From: a virus
Strand: one strand, 5' to 3'
IMG/VR virus record: IMGVR_UViG_3300010375_000036
Span: 1 to 37,133 of that record
DNA: 37,133 nucleotides
Shown here in pieces: positions 6,653 through 13,835 of the stretch. The translations under genes were made by a program, and so were the position numbers. Each line of letters opens with the position of its first letter. Position 1 is the stretch's first letter. The notes below the pieces were generated by a model, which searched no databases, was not told the origin of the DNA, and was given only the letters and a program-made list of their open reading frames with translations.

Positions 6653-7467
6653 GCCATCCACTCCATCAGGCCCATGGCCTTGGCTTCGTTGAAGACCCTG
6701 ATCGGATCGGGATCATCGCCCGGTATCGCGGCGGCGCCGACGATCAGCAGCGCTTTGGCGAGAATGCCATCGCGAGTGGTTGCGGGAGTATCGATGATCC
6801 GCTGCTCAAGTGCTCGGCCCGCTGCGACCAGCGGTTCGTCCCGAGCTTCGTCGTCGTCCGTGTAACCGTTGTATTCCGACCAGATGGCGTCTCGTTCAGC
6901 GAGCCAGCCCATGTGCGGGTCCGACGAAAGGCGATCAAGCCCCGCGAGCGCATCGACAAGCAAGCGCCACTCGTAGTCCAGTTCCTCAGCGCGCGAAAAC
7001 AGCGTTACGAAATCACCGGAGTAGACCAGCGGCTCAGCCCAGCGCCCCAGGGCACCCGTATAAATGCCTGTCACAAGCGAGCGCAGTAGCTTGACCCGGA
7101 CACCTTCGAGCCCGGCCGGAATGGACAGGCAGATGATGTCGTCGGTTGCATCTACTATCGCTTCCAGCGGCGCATCGACTTCCGCAGAGGCGTCCGGCCC
7201 GGTCGCCTCGATCGCGGCGCGAGCCGCGCTGAAACGCTGCCACGCATCGACAAGCCTCTGGTCGCCCGCATCCGCAACTGGCATCAGGCCGACACGCTGG
7301 GCGGACCGCTTGATGCGCCCAATTTTACGGTCATCGCCGATCAGGGCGTCGATATACTCACGATCGAGCCGGTATTGGGCGAGAAAGTCCGCATCAATCG
7401 GACCCTCAACGCGGTGATCGCGCAAGTCGGCTATCAGATCGTCATCGGTGAGTGTGGGGATGTTCAT
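6649..7467 (-). CDS. Helical hypothetical protein with duplicated PA-K motif
   Basis: A 272-residue acidic helical protein. Two internal segments resemble each other: IPAGLEGVRVKLLRSLVTG (116-134) and TPATTRDGILAKALLIVGA (227-245), both of the form PA-x4-G-x2-(x)-K. This type of segment recurs in uncharacterised alphaproteobacterial phage proteins. No active-site residues are evident. It overlaps both neighbours by 4 bp, and the high acidity suggests a soluble cytoplasmic protein. Confidence 0.65.
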   Translation of the reverse strand: MNIPTLTDDDLIADLRDHRVEGPIDADFLAQYRLDREYIDALIGDDRKIGRIKRSAQRVGLMPVADAGDQRLVDAWQRFSAARAAIEATGPDASAEVDAPLEAIVDATDDIICLSIPAGLEGVRVKLLRSLVTGIYTGALGRWAEPLVYSGDFVTLFSRAEELDYEWRLLVDALAGLDRLSSDPHMGWLAERDAIWSEYNGYTDDDEARDEPLVAAGRALEQRIIDTPATTRDGILAKALLIVGAAAIPGDDPDPIRVFNEAKAMGLMEWMA

Positions 7468-7874
7468 GCCACCCTCCCCGCGTTCTGAGTGTAGACGACG
7501 ATTTGAGCATAGAGGTCGTTGAGGACGTCGAGCGCTTCGCCTTCTACGGGGAGGTGCTCCTGCGTCCGGGCAAGGAAGATCGTCGCGTTCGAAACAGCCG
7601 TCTCGACGCCGCGTCCGATGTGCTGGGCGAACGAATTATCCCCGTCCAACCCCTCGCAGACAATGTCCATCCAAGCGGCGGCGAGGCCGAGCTGGAGGGC
7701 AATGTCGCCAAGATCGGTGGGTGGGGATCGCATGATCGCGGCGGCGAGTTCGGACACGCCGCGCCAGACCGATCGCCGCGCCGACGCCGCGGCATCGGGC
7801 AGGTTTTCGTGAACCTGCTGATAGTGCTCGTAGAGACGCCCGTAGGCCACTGCCATGGTGGTGATGTCGCTCAC
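7464..7874 (-). CDS. Hypothetical helical protein (GTG start)
   Basis: A 136-residue protein. GTG at 7874 is chosen because it overlaps the upstream TGA as GTGA, in line with the other junctions; an internal ATG six codons later is the alternative. It has long amphipathic helices and no cysteine pairs or membrane segment. The family is not recognised. Confidence 0.6.
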   Translation of the reverse strand: MSDITTMAVAYGRLYEHYQQVHENLPDAAASARRSVWRGVSELAAAIMRSPPTDLGDIALQLGLAAAWMDIVCEGLDGDNSFAQHIGRGVETAVSNATIFLARTQEHLPVEGEALDVLNDLYAQIVVYTQNAGRVA

Positions 7875-8173
7875 GACCGCACCTGCTTTGGCGTGCGGCC
7901 GCCCATGATGCTGAGGTGGAGCCCCAGCCAATCGATAGTGAAGTACCAGCCGTCGCCGCCGGTCTCGTCGCGGACGCTGCTGATGCCTGCGGGCCCCCAC
8001 TCGTACCAGGGCTCAAGGGCGGCGATCATGAGCCCGAGTTGGAACTTCAGGCGCGCCCACAGGGGCGCCGGGCGGGCAGCGAGAGCGGCCAGGCTGCCGC
8101 GCGTGGCGGGGAGACGGGGAGCGGGCCGATTGCCCTCGCTATTCGTCGGGAAATTGATGACGCTGGCCGGCAT
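7871..8173 (-). CDS. Hypothetical protein, first gene of the leftward operon
   Basis: A 100-residue protein preceded by a strong ribosome binding site (AGGAGAAGG on the minus strand). The N-terminal 30 residues are Pro/Arg-rich and probably disordered. The rest has several Trp and a DETGGDGWYFTIDWLGLHL segment that looks like a small beta-rich domain. It is the first gene after the promoter/operator and would be the most highly expressed of the operon on derepression. The family is not recognised. Confidence 0.65.
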   Translation of the reverse strand: MPASVINFPTNSEGNRPAPRLPATRGSLAALAARPAPLWARLKFQLGLMIAALEPWYEWGPAGISSVRDETGGDGWYFTIDWLGLHLSIMGGRTPKQVRS

Positions 8174-8304
8174 GGGCCTTCTCCTGCTTGATGTGGCAGG
8201 ATCAGAGCCTCACGCTGGTGGCCCTCCGCGGAGGCGCCGGTTCGCGATCAGTCATTTCCCGCCGTTGCCGACACTTGGCGCGCAGCCGCTGTGTCGATGG
8301 CAGG

Positions 8305-8334
8305 ATGATAAGTTTACTTTTGGTAAACGGTCAA
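8305..8334 (-). promoter_or_regulatory. Leftward early promoter (PL-like)
   Basis: On the minus strand TTGACC (8334-8329) and TATCAT (8310-8305) are separated by 18 bp, a near-consensus sigma-70 promoter pointing into the leftward operon. An operator-like palindrome fills the spacer, so a bound repressor would block it. The promoter lies between the repressor stop and the first operon gene; readthrough from the repressor gene is also possible. Confidence 0.65.
8312..8328. promoter_or_regulatory. Operator-like palindrome in the leftward promoter
   Basis: GTTTAC-TTTTG-GTAAAC is a perfect 6-bp inverted repeat with a 5-bp centre, 17 bp in all, the size of lambdoid repressor operators. It occupies the promoter spacer. 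No second copy is seen near the repressor/Cro boundary, where a different dyad is found, so which protein binds here is open. Confidence 0.65.
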
Positions 8335-8348
8335 TAGTTTTCTTATGG

Positions 8349-9011
8349 CTACGCCCGGCGGCCTATCCATATGACGCGGCCGATGACGTGAACGTCAGCG
8401 GCATCTGCCTCAAAATCGCTGACGTGCGGGCTGTCGGACATGATCAGGAACGTTCCGCGCGGTTGCTTCCGAACGCGTTTGATCATCCCCACGTCGCCAT
8501 AGGTGAGCGCCCAGATGCGGTCCTGTTGCATTATCCGCGTCTGCGCTCGGTCAACCAGGAGAGAGTCGCTGTCGTGCAAGGTCGGAAACATTGAGTCGCC
8601 AATGCCCCGTGCAACGAACAAGCTCGCGGCAGGGCTGTCGGTGATTTGCTGTATCCACTCGCTGTCGAAGAATGAGTATTTCTCCTCGACATAGTCCTCA
8701 ATGTACGTCCCGCCGCCCATGCCGTATTCGACGGGAACCTGTCGCACACGGGTGACGCCAAGCTCCAGCGCCATCTCTTCCGGAGATGGTTTAGTCTCGA
8801 AAGCGTGCTCGTCCTTGTTGTCCGTGTATCCCATCAGGAAGGACACTGTCACATCGAGCGCTCGGGCGATCTCGGGTAGCCGCCTCGTTCTCATCGTGGT
8901 GCCATTCAATATCTGCTGGATCGCTGGCTGGGAGATCCCCGCCTCGCGCGCCAAATCGGCTTGGCTGAGCCCCTTGTGCTCCATGAGTTCGCGTATACGG
9001 TCGGTTCGCAT
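8349..9011 (-). CDS. CI-like repressor, HTH plus S24 peptidase domain
   Basis: A 220-residue protein with the two-domain plan of lambda CI/LexA-like repressors. The Xre-type helix-turn-helix covers about residues 5-60 (SQADLAREAGISQPAIQQIL at 16-35). The S24 domain follows, with Ser140 in GDSMFPTL and Lys178 in GMIKRV as the expected catalytic dyad. The usual Ala-Gly cleavage pair in the linker is not obvious, so RecA-stimulated self-cleavage is uncertain. AAGGA lies 7 bp before the ATG. It should maintain lysogeny by silencing the leftward and rightward early promoters. Confidence 0.9.
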   Translation of the reverse strand: MRTDRIRELMEHKGLSQADLAREAGISQPAIQQILNGTTMRTRRLPEIARALDVTVSFLMGYTDNKDEHAFETKPSPEEMALELGVTRVRQVPVEYGMGGGTYIEDYVEEKYSFFDSEWIQQITDSPAASLFVARGIGDSMFPTLHDSDSLLVDRAQTRIMQQDRIWALTYGDVGMIKRVRKQPRGTFLIMSDSPHVSDFEADAADVHVIGRVIWIGRRA

Positions 9012-9024
9012 ATTAGTATCCTTA

Positions 9025-9037
9025 TAGGTGCGGCCTA
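9025..9037. promoter_or_regulatory. Dyad between repressor and Cro genes
   Basis: TAGG-TGCGG-CCTA forms a short inverted repeat in the divergent intergenic region (9012-9083). It lies just upstream of the rightward promoter and within the 5' region of the repressor gene, so a repressor or Cro dimer bound here could affect both. With only 4-bp arms, this is suggestive rather than firm. Confidence 0.35.
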
Positions 9038-9047
9038 CAGGAAGCTA

Positions 9048-9076
9048 TTGAAGTTAAATTATCGTTGCGGCATAAC
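9048..9076 (+). promoter_or_regulatory. Rightward early promoter (PR-like)
   Basis: TTGAAG (9048-9053) and CATAAC (9071-9076) are spaced 17 bp. Transcription would begin about 7 bp after the -10 box, which is at the ATG of the Cro-like gene (9084). No Shine-Dalgarno sequence precedes that ATG, so the transcript may be leaderless. Confidence 0.5.
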
Positions 9077-9083
9077 CATACTT

Positions 9084-9329
9084 ATGGACGCCCCCACCCC
9101 AGAAGCGGCATTGCGCAAGGCGATCAGCCTCGCTGGCAGCCAATCCAAGCTGGCTGCCATCTGCGGCTGCACGCAAGCCGCGATATCGCAGATGCTCGCC
9201 CGCGCGGAGCCGATGCTTTCGGCTCAATATGCACTGAGGGTCGAGGAAGCTCTTGGCATTCCACGTCATATCTCACGGCCGGACTTCTACCCTGCGCCTG
9301 AGGCTGCCAATAACTCGATCGCGGCCTGA
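9084..9329 (+). CDS. Cro/YdaS-like regulator
   Basis: An 81-residue helix-turn-helix protein: LRKAISLAGSQSKLAAICGC with following TQAAISQMLAR (about 10-40) matches the YdaS/Cro family, in which a small antirepressor-like protein opposes CI. The C-terminal residues (RHISRPDFYP) also occur in YdaS-type proteins. It is transcribed away from the repressor and starts the replication operon. ATG at 9084 is used because upstream in-frame codons run into the repressor's operator region. Confidence 0.85.
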   Translation: MDAPTPEAALRKAISLAGSQSKLAAICGCTQAAISQMLARAEPMLSAQYALRVEEALGIPRHISRPDFYPAPEAANNSIAA

Positions 9330-9334
9330 CGGCC

Positions 9335-10357
9335 ATGGCAGGGGGGCGCTATCCATCCGGCAATCGCCGGCCGCGCACTGCCGCCGATGAGGCGGAGTTT
9401 CGCCGACGCGTCGAGGAGGCAAAGTCCAAGGTCGATCTGTCGACCATCGTTGGCCGTCACACCACGCTCAAGAAGACCGGCCGCGAGTTGCAGGGCCTAT
9501 GCGTCTTCCACAAGGAAAGGACGCCATCGCTGCGCGTCAATGACGCCAAGGGCTTTTACCATTGTTTCGGCTGTGGCGCGCACGGCGACCATTTCCAGTT
9601 CCTCATTCAGCACGAAGGATTGACCTTCCAGCAAGCCTATGAGGCGCTGACGAACGAATCCTTCCCGACTGTGGATCCGGCGCAGCGCGCCCAGCGCGCC
9701 GCAGAGGATCAGGCCGAGCGGCAAGCGGCTATCGACGAGGCTCGAGCCTTCTGGGCGGCGGCGATCGATCCTCACGGCACCCCGGCGGAAACCTATCTCC
9801 GCCAGGCGCGCGGCATCACCGCCAATATCCCGCCATCCTTCCGGTTCGGCATGGTGCCCGCCGGCAAGGATGATGACGGCAAGTGGGGCCCCTGCATGTC
9901 GGCGCTGATCGGCGCCGTGACCGACGGCGAGGATCAGGTCGTCGCTATCCAGCGCATATTCCTGCGCAACGACGGGATGGACAAGCGCTGGGCGAAGCCG
10001 CGCAAGTCAAAGCTGACCCTCGGGCGGTACCGCGGTGGCGCGATCAAGATGGGGAACCGTCGCCCCGATCCCGAGGAAATCGGGATCACCGAAGGACCGG
10101 AAGACTGCCATACCCTCGCGCAGGAACTGCCCCACGTCGAATGGTGGGCCGCGCTCGGTACCGCCAACATGGAGGTCCTGGAGTTTCCCGCCACCGTCAA
10201 GCGCGTGGTGATCGCCGGTCAGAATGACGGGCCCGGCCGCGCCGCCGTCGAGCGCGCGGCACTGGCCCTGACTGAGCGAGGATATTTGATCCGGATCATG
10301 TGGCCCGATGCGCGCTTCAAGGATTGGAACGACCAGCTCCGGGGGATTGCCCGGTGA
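9335..10357 (+). CDS. DnaG-like primase (CHC2 zinc finger + Toprim)
   Basis: A 340-residue primase-like protein. The CHC2 zinc-binding domain is at about 33-95, with C-x-x-H (CVFH) and later C-x-x-C (HCFGCGAHGD). The Toprim domain includes ITEGPED with the catalytic Glu (about 249-255). The second acidic motif reads AGQNDGPG where D-x-D is usual: the first Asp is replaced by Gln. The central RNA-polymerase domain of full DnaG is shorter. It would lay primers for phage DNA replication with the adjacent DUF3987 protein, whose start overlaps its stop. Confidence 0.85.
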   Translation: MAGGRYPSGNRRPRTAADEAEFRRRVEEAKSKVDLSTIVGRHTTLKKTGRELQGLCVFHKERTPSLRVNDAKGFYHCFGCGAHGDHFQFLIQHEGLTFQQAYEALTNESFPTVDPAQRAQRAAEDQAERQAAIDEARAFWAAAIDPHGTPAETYLRQARGITANIPPSFRFGMVPAGKDDDGKWGPCMSALIGAVTDGEDQVVAIQRIFLRNDGMDKRWAKPRKSKLTLGRYRGGAIKMGNRRPDPEEIGITEGPEDCHTLAQELPHVEWWAALGTANMEVLEFPATVKRVVIAGQNDGPGRAAVERAALALTERGYLIRIMWPDARFKDWNDQLRGIAR

Positions 10358-11868
10358 GCGCGACGGCCTTCCAGCAAAATTATAACGATGCGGAGGGCGC
10401 CGGCTGGGCCGCGCTTGACATGTCGATCCTGTCGGCCGGTCGCGGCGCTGCCGCTATACTGCCCCGCGAAATGTTCGGCTCTGCGTGGCAGCTGGTCGTC
10501 GATTTGGCTGCCGGCGCAGGTTGCCCCGTCGACTATTCGGCGATGAGTTTCATCGCGTGCGTCACTGCCCTGGTTGGTGCGAAGCGTCGAGTTCAGCCGT
10601 TCGCATCTTCGACGAGCTGGCGCGAGCCATGCATCATCTGGACTGCTTGCGTCGGCGACCCCTCAACCAACAAATCTCCCGGGCTTGAAGCCGCTATCAG
10701 TGGGCTTGAGGACATCGAACGGGACTATACTGCCGCACACAAGTCCTCCTTACCCCTGCATGAAGCCAAACTCGAACGAGCAAAGGCCGAAAGGGCGCGC
10801 TGGCAGGAGGCGGTCAAGGCCGCCACAAAAGAGCATCTCGCGACGCCGCCAATGCCCGACGAGGCGATCCTACCGGATGACCCGATCAGGCGTAGGCTGG
10901 TTGTCAAAGATACGACCCCCGAGGCGCTTGCTGAACTTCTGTCGGGCAATCCGAACGGTCTTATGCACTTTCGCGACGAGTTGGCCGGGTGGCTGATGAG
11001 CTTTGATCGCTATGCGCCAGGCGGCCGCGAGTTCTGGCTCGAAGCCTATGGCGGTCGATCCTATGTCGTCGATCGAAAGTCCAGTAAGGTGCCCTTATCA
11101 ATCACGTTCAACGGCGTGACAGTTCTCGGCGGTATTCAGCCGGAAAAGCTGTCCGAGTGCTTGCTAAATGCCTCTGATGACGGCCTCGTTGCTCGGTTTC
11201 TTTGGGCATGGCCCGATCCGATCCCGTTTACCCGACCTCGACAGATAGCAGACCTCGCATTGCTTGAGCGAATTTACAGACGCGTGGAGGCGCTGCACTG
11301 CGATCACGACGAATATGATCAGGCAATCCCGGTCGTGCTGCCGCTTCATCCCGACGCTAGCGACATCTTCGAAGCGTGGGTGAACGACCAGAGTGCAGCC
11401 GTTCAAGACGCGGCAAGTCTTTACAAAGGCTTTTGCGGCAAATTGCGCGGAACCGTCCTTCGTCTCGCGCTCGTCACAGAACTGATCGAGTGGGCAGCCG
11501 GCCCGCAGGGGCCGGAACCGGATCAGATCAGCATCACATCACTGATGGCCGCAATCGAGTTCGCCGAAAGTTATGCCAAACCTACGGCGCTCCGCGTGTT
11601 CGGAGACGCGGCTAGGCCACCGGCCGAGCGTGACGGGGCAATCCTGGCGCGCCATATCCTCAAAACCAAGGCCGAGATCATCAATCTGCGCGAGATAAAG
11701 CGCTCCTCTGGAATGCCGACGCTGAAGAAAGAGGGTGCGGCCGACGCCGCGATCGAAAACCTTATAGACGCAGGGTGGCTTCGGCGCCTTCGAGACCCGA
11801 ATACCAACGGTCGGCCCAAAAGCGACTTCCTCGTCAACCCTGCGGTTCATGAGGCAAAGCATGGATAG
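10354..11868 (+). CDS. DUF3987 replication protein
   Basis: A 504-residue protein with a GTG start overlapping the primase stop (GTGA). A P-loop-like segment, IIWTACVGDPSTNKSPGLEA (about 91-110), and the later RDELAGWLMSFDRY element match DUF3987 proteins, which accompany Toprim primases in phages and plasmids and are thought to act as replicative helicase or helicase-loader analogues. The canonical Walker A GK(S/T) is NKS here. The C-terminal part contains a winged-helix-like region ending near residue 495. Confidence 0.8.
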   Translation: MSATAFQQNYNDAEGAGWAALDMSILSAGRGAAAILPREMFGSAWQLVVDLAAGAGCPVDYSAMSFIACVTALVGAKRRVQPFASSTSWREPCIIWTACVGDPSTNKSPGLEAAISGLEDIERDYTAAHKSSLPLHEAKLERAKAERARWQEAVKAATKEHLATPPMPDEAILPDDPIRRRLVVKDTTPEALAELLSGNPNGLMHFRDELAGWLMSFDRYAPGGREFWLEAYGGRSYVVDRKSSKVPLSITFNGVTVLGGIQPEKLSECLLNASDDGLVARFLWAWPDPIPFTRPRQIADLALLERIYRRVEALHCDHDEYDQAIPVVLPLHPDASDIFEAWVNDQSAAVQDAASLYKGFCGKLRGTVLRLALVTELIEWAAGPQGPEPDQISITSLMAAIEFAESYAKPTALRVFGDAARPPAERDGAILARHILKTKAEIINLREIKRSSGMPTLKKEGAADAAIENLIDAGWLRRLRDPNTNGRPKSDFLVNPAVHEAKHG

Positions 11869-12307
11869 CTGGAGGAAGGTCGCGGCCGATAAATTGGCGT
11901 CGAGCCATAACGCAACCATCTCGCCGCCCCCAGAACGAAAGCCTCTCGAAATTCTCACAGAGAGGATCGAGCGCTTGTCTCGAGATCGTGCGCCGCCGAA
12001 GGTGGCGAGTGTGGCTGATTGGTCAGCCGTAATGCGCGATGCCGTCCGTTTGATACGTGATGGATGGGCGGAAAAGGCGCTGGCGCTGGGCTGGACAGAT
12101 CTCGATCTGTTCGGCGTCGGCGCCAAGGATAGTTGGGATTTCTCTGGGCTAGCGGTCTGGCTTCAGGGTCGCGAACTTCTTGCGCTCACGCCGGACGATG
12201 CCGTGGTGCGGACTGAAACCGGGCGCGCTTGGTTCCGCCGCCAAGGCTGGGGGCACGGCAAGGATGCCGACAGTCCTACCATTCCTCTTTGGGAGTTCGG
12301 ACGATGA
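11861..12307 (+). CDS. Conserved phage protein downstream of DUF3987
   Basis: A 148-residue protein. ATG at 11861, preceded by GAGGCAAAG, is preferred; another ATG 12 bp earlier is in frame. It overlaps the DUF3987 stop by 8 bp. The central part GWAEKALALGWTDLDLFGV (about 71-89) and the Trp-rich end are typical of short proteins next to alphaproteobacterial phage primases, with no assigned activity. Its 3' end abuts the candidate origin. Confidence 0.7.
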   Translation: MDSWRKVAADKLASSHNATISPPPERKPLEILTERIERLSRDRAPPKVASVADWSAVMRDAVRLIRDGWAEKALALGWTDLDLFGVGAKDSWDFSGLAVWLQGRELLALTPDDAVVRTETGRAWFRRQGWGHGKDADSPTIPLWEFGR

Positions 12308-12310
12308 TGG

Positions 12311-12482
12311 TTTTGGCAGTTTTGACAGTTTTGGCAGCGGCCGTGCGTCTGTCACCGGCCCTCAGCGCGAGGAAGTCCCCCTCTCTCTATAGGATTAGCA
12401 TCAAAGTAGATTATCTATCTATTTACAAAGAGATAGCGAGGCGGGCTGGGGGCCTCTGCCAAAAGCGCCAAAAGCGCCAAAA
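12311..12482. other. Candidate phage replication origin
   Basis: Three contiguous 9-mers TTTTGG/ACAG (12311-12319, 12320-12328, 12329-12337) are mirrored by three contiguous 9-mers CTGCCAAAA, GCGCCAAAA, GCGCCAAAA (12456-12464, 12465-12473, 12474-12482) in inverted orientation. Between them is an AT-rich segment (about 12389-12436) in an otherwise GC-rich genome. Iterons flanking an AT-rich unwinding region directly after primase/helicase genes are the classic design of lambdoid-type origins. Confidence 0.6.
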
Positions 12483-12506
12483 CCTTTCGACCGCTGAGGT
12501 GTGCTG

Positions 12507-12731
12507 ATGCGCTCCACACTCGCGCCGTTTGCCGTTCTGGGCCACGAAGCCGACGACGCGATGGCTCGGCGTGCCGCTGCTGCGGCCTGGCATCGCGAAG
12601 GCATCGTGCTGCTCAATCCGAAGTGGTTCCATAGCTGGGCCGACGCCAAGCAGGCGGAACTGTTGGCTGAGAAACTCTGGGGCAAGCGCGGAAAGGACAC
12701 TGTCGGTTCCGACAGTGACGATGGGGTTTAA
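12507..12731 (+). CDS. Small hypothetical protein
   Basis: A 74-residue protein. ATG at 12507 is preceded by GAGGTG at a suitable distance. It contains an Ala/Arg-rich helix near residues 19-30 and a Trp/Lys motif NPKWFHSWADAKQ (about 33-45); the acidic end (DSDDGV) is encoded by the palindrome copy at 12699-12716. The family is not recognised. Its stop overlaps the next start by 11 bp. Confidence 0.6.
   Translation: MRSTLAPFAVLGHEADDAMARRAAAAAWHREGIVLLNPKWFHSWADAKQAELLAEKLWGKRGKDTVGSDSDDGV
12699..12716. repeat. 18-bp palindrome, copy 2
   Basis: Same sequence as at 5020-5037, with one further complementary pair here (C12698 with G12717) giving 9-bp arms. It overlaps the end of one gene and lies just before the start of the next, about 200 bp right of the candidate origin. 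A half-site CCGACAGT also occurs at 12267-12274, near the origin. Confidence 0.75.
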
Positions 12732-13737
12732 CGTGGGGGTGGATGTGAACGAGGATCGGGTGCCGACGAAGGCGGAGCGCATCGCCGCGGCGCGGGCGGA
12801 TCTCGCGCGTCGCTATGCGGAGAACCCTGAGGCGGTGCAGCGCTTCGAGGCGCGCAAGGCGCATATCGAGGTGGCGCGGAAGCGCGAGCGGCAGCGGGTT
12901 GAGACGTTGGTGCTCGGCGGGAAGCCCGATCCCGAACCCATGCCGAAAAAGCCAGCCGGCATGTCGAGGTCCGAATGGAAAACCAAGAAGGCCGGCATCC
13001 TGCGCGCTCGCCGCCAAGCGGACGCAGCTGCCGATCGCTACCTTGGCAAGGCCGGAACCCCCGAGACACTGGCGGCGGCGGACAGCACCCATTCGGGCGG
13101 TCTGGAGCAGCTTGAGCGGAACGGCACCATCACGAAGGATCAGCGTGAATGGGCAGCGCAGATCGCCAACGTCTACCGCTCGATCGAGGCTGATGTCGGG
13201 GTGAAGGTCGCGAGCCTTGAAGCGCGGGTCGACCAGTCGCGTCGATCGCCGGCTATCGCCGAGCGGATCCACCGTGTCCGCATGCACCGGGCCTATGCCA
13301 TCTGGCGGGATCTGATCCCGGCGCCGAAAGCCTTGGTGCTCGACATGATCGTCGGCGATGCCATCGGCTATTCGGTGGCCGCACGGCGCTATCGCGTCCA
13401 CAAGCGCAAAGCGAAGCGCCTGCTGGTCGAATCGATCGACCGTTGGCCGCTATGCGTGGCGCGCGCCTTCTCTGCCGTCGACCAGGCTGTCGTGGATGCA
13501 ATGAACGCGGCGACGGCGCCGTATATGCCGGTCGGCCTGAATGACGATCCGTTGCCGCCACGCGCAAGCTATCAGCTGGCAAGGGCGATCGAAGCGGGCC
13601 GCGAGCAAACCGACGAGCCCTACCTGCTGCCGCCGGTCGACGCGGCGTTCCTGGACGACAACGGCTATCTCCGGCCGTGGGCCGAGATCGCTGCAATCGT
13701 TCGTCAGCGCGTTGCGGAAATGGCGGAGGCAGCCTGA
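12721..13737 (+). CDS. Putative DNA-binding protein at end of the replication operon
   Basis: A 338-residue, strongly basic N-terminal half (Lys/Arg/Glu-rich, probably coiled) followed by a middle region and a helix-turn-helix-like segment, IVGDAIGYSVAARRYRVHKR (about 219-238). Alphaproteobacterial phages often have such an HTH protein as the last gene before the structural operon, plausibly a late-gene activator; that role is inferred. ATG at 12721 lacks a clear ribosome binding site; GTG at 12733 is an alternative. A terminator follows. Confidence 0.65.
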   Translation: MGFNVGVDVNEDRVPTKAERIAAARADLARRYAENPEAVQRFEARKAHIEVARKRERQRVETLVLGGKPDPEPMPKKPAGMSRSEWKTKKAGILRARRQADAAADRYLGKAGTPETLAAADSTHSGGLEQLERNGTITKDQREWAAQIANVYRSIEADVGVKVASLEARVDQSRRSPAIAERIHRVRMHRAYAIWRDLIPAPKALVLDMIVGDAIGYSVAARRYRVHKRKAKRLLVESIDRWPLCVARAFSAVDQAVVDAMNAATAPYMPVGLNDDPLPPRASYQLARAIEAGREQTDEPYLLPPVDAAFLDDNGYLRPWAEIAAIVRQRVAEMAEAA

Positions 13738-13802
13738 TAGCCTCTTGCAGTGGCCCCGAAAAACTGCAAAAAGGGGCTTCCACAATTGTGCCCAGCGCAC
13801 AT

Positions 13803-13828
13803 AAAGCCGCCTCTCAGGGCGGCTTTTT
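13803..13828 (+). terminator. Rho-independent terminator after the replication operon
   Basis: AGCCGCC (13805-13811) and GGCGGCT (13818-13824) form a 7-bp stem with a 6-nt loop followed by five T. It would end rightward early transcription before the tRNA and structural genes. Confidence 0.85.
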
Positions 13829-13835
13829 CGTCTCT

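Noticed and set aside
7452-8594. 380-codon rightward frame over the leftward operon start and promoter
   Set aside because: It crosses the promoter/operator and the repressor 3' end and reads as low-complexity shadow sequence.
8423-8650. Partial resemblances to the 18-bp palindrome (CTGTCGG half-sites) in the repressor gene
   Set aside because: Only 7-bp matches without the second arm; expected by chance in GC-rich coding DNA.
12304-12507. A 67-codon open frame starting with ATGATG directly after the previous gene
   Set aside because: Its sequence is mostly the translated 9-bp repeats and AT-rich core of the candidate origin (for example QKRQKRQ), which explains the open frame without a gene. 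Its overlaps with both neighbours keep it possible.
13745-13777. Hairpins GCCCC/GGGGC and TTGCAGT/ACTGCAA after the HTH gene
   Set aside because: The two stems exclude each other, and no T tract follows; the terminator at 13803 is far better.
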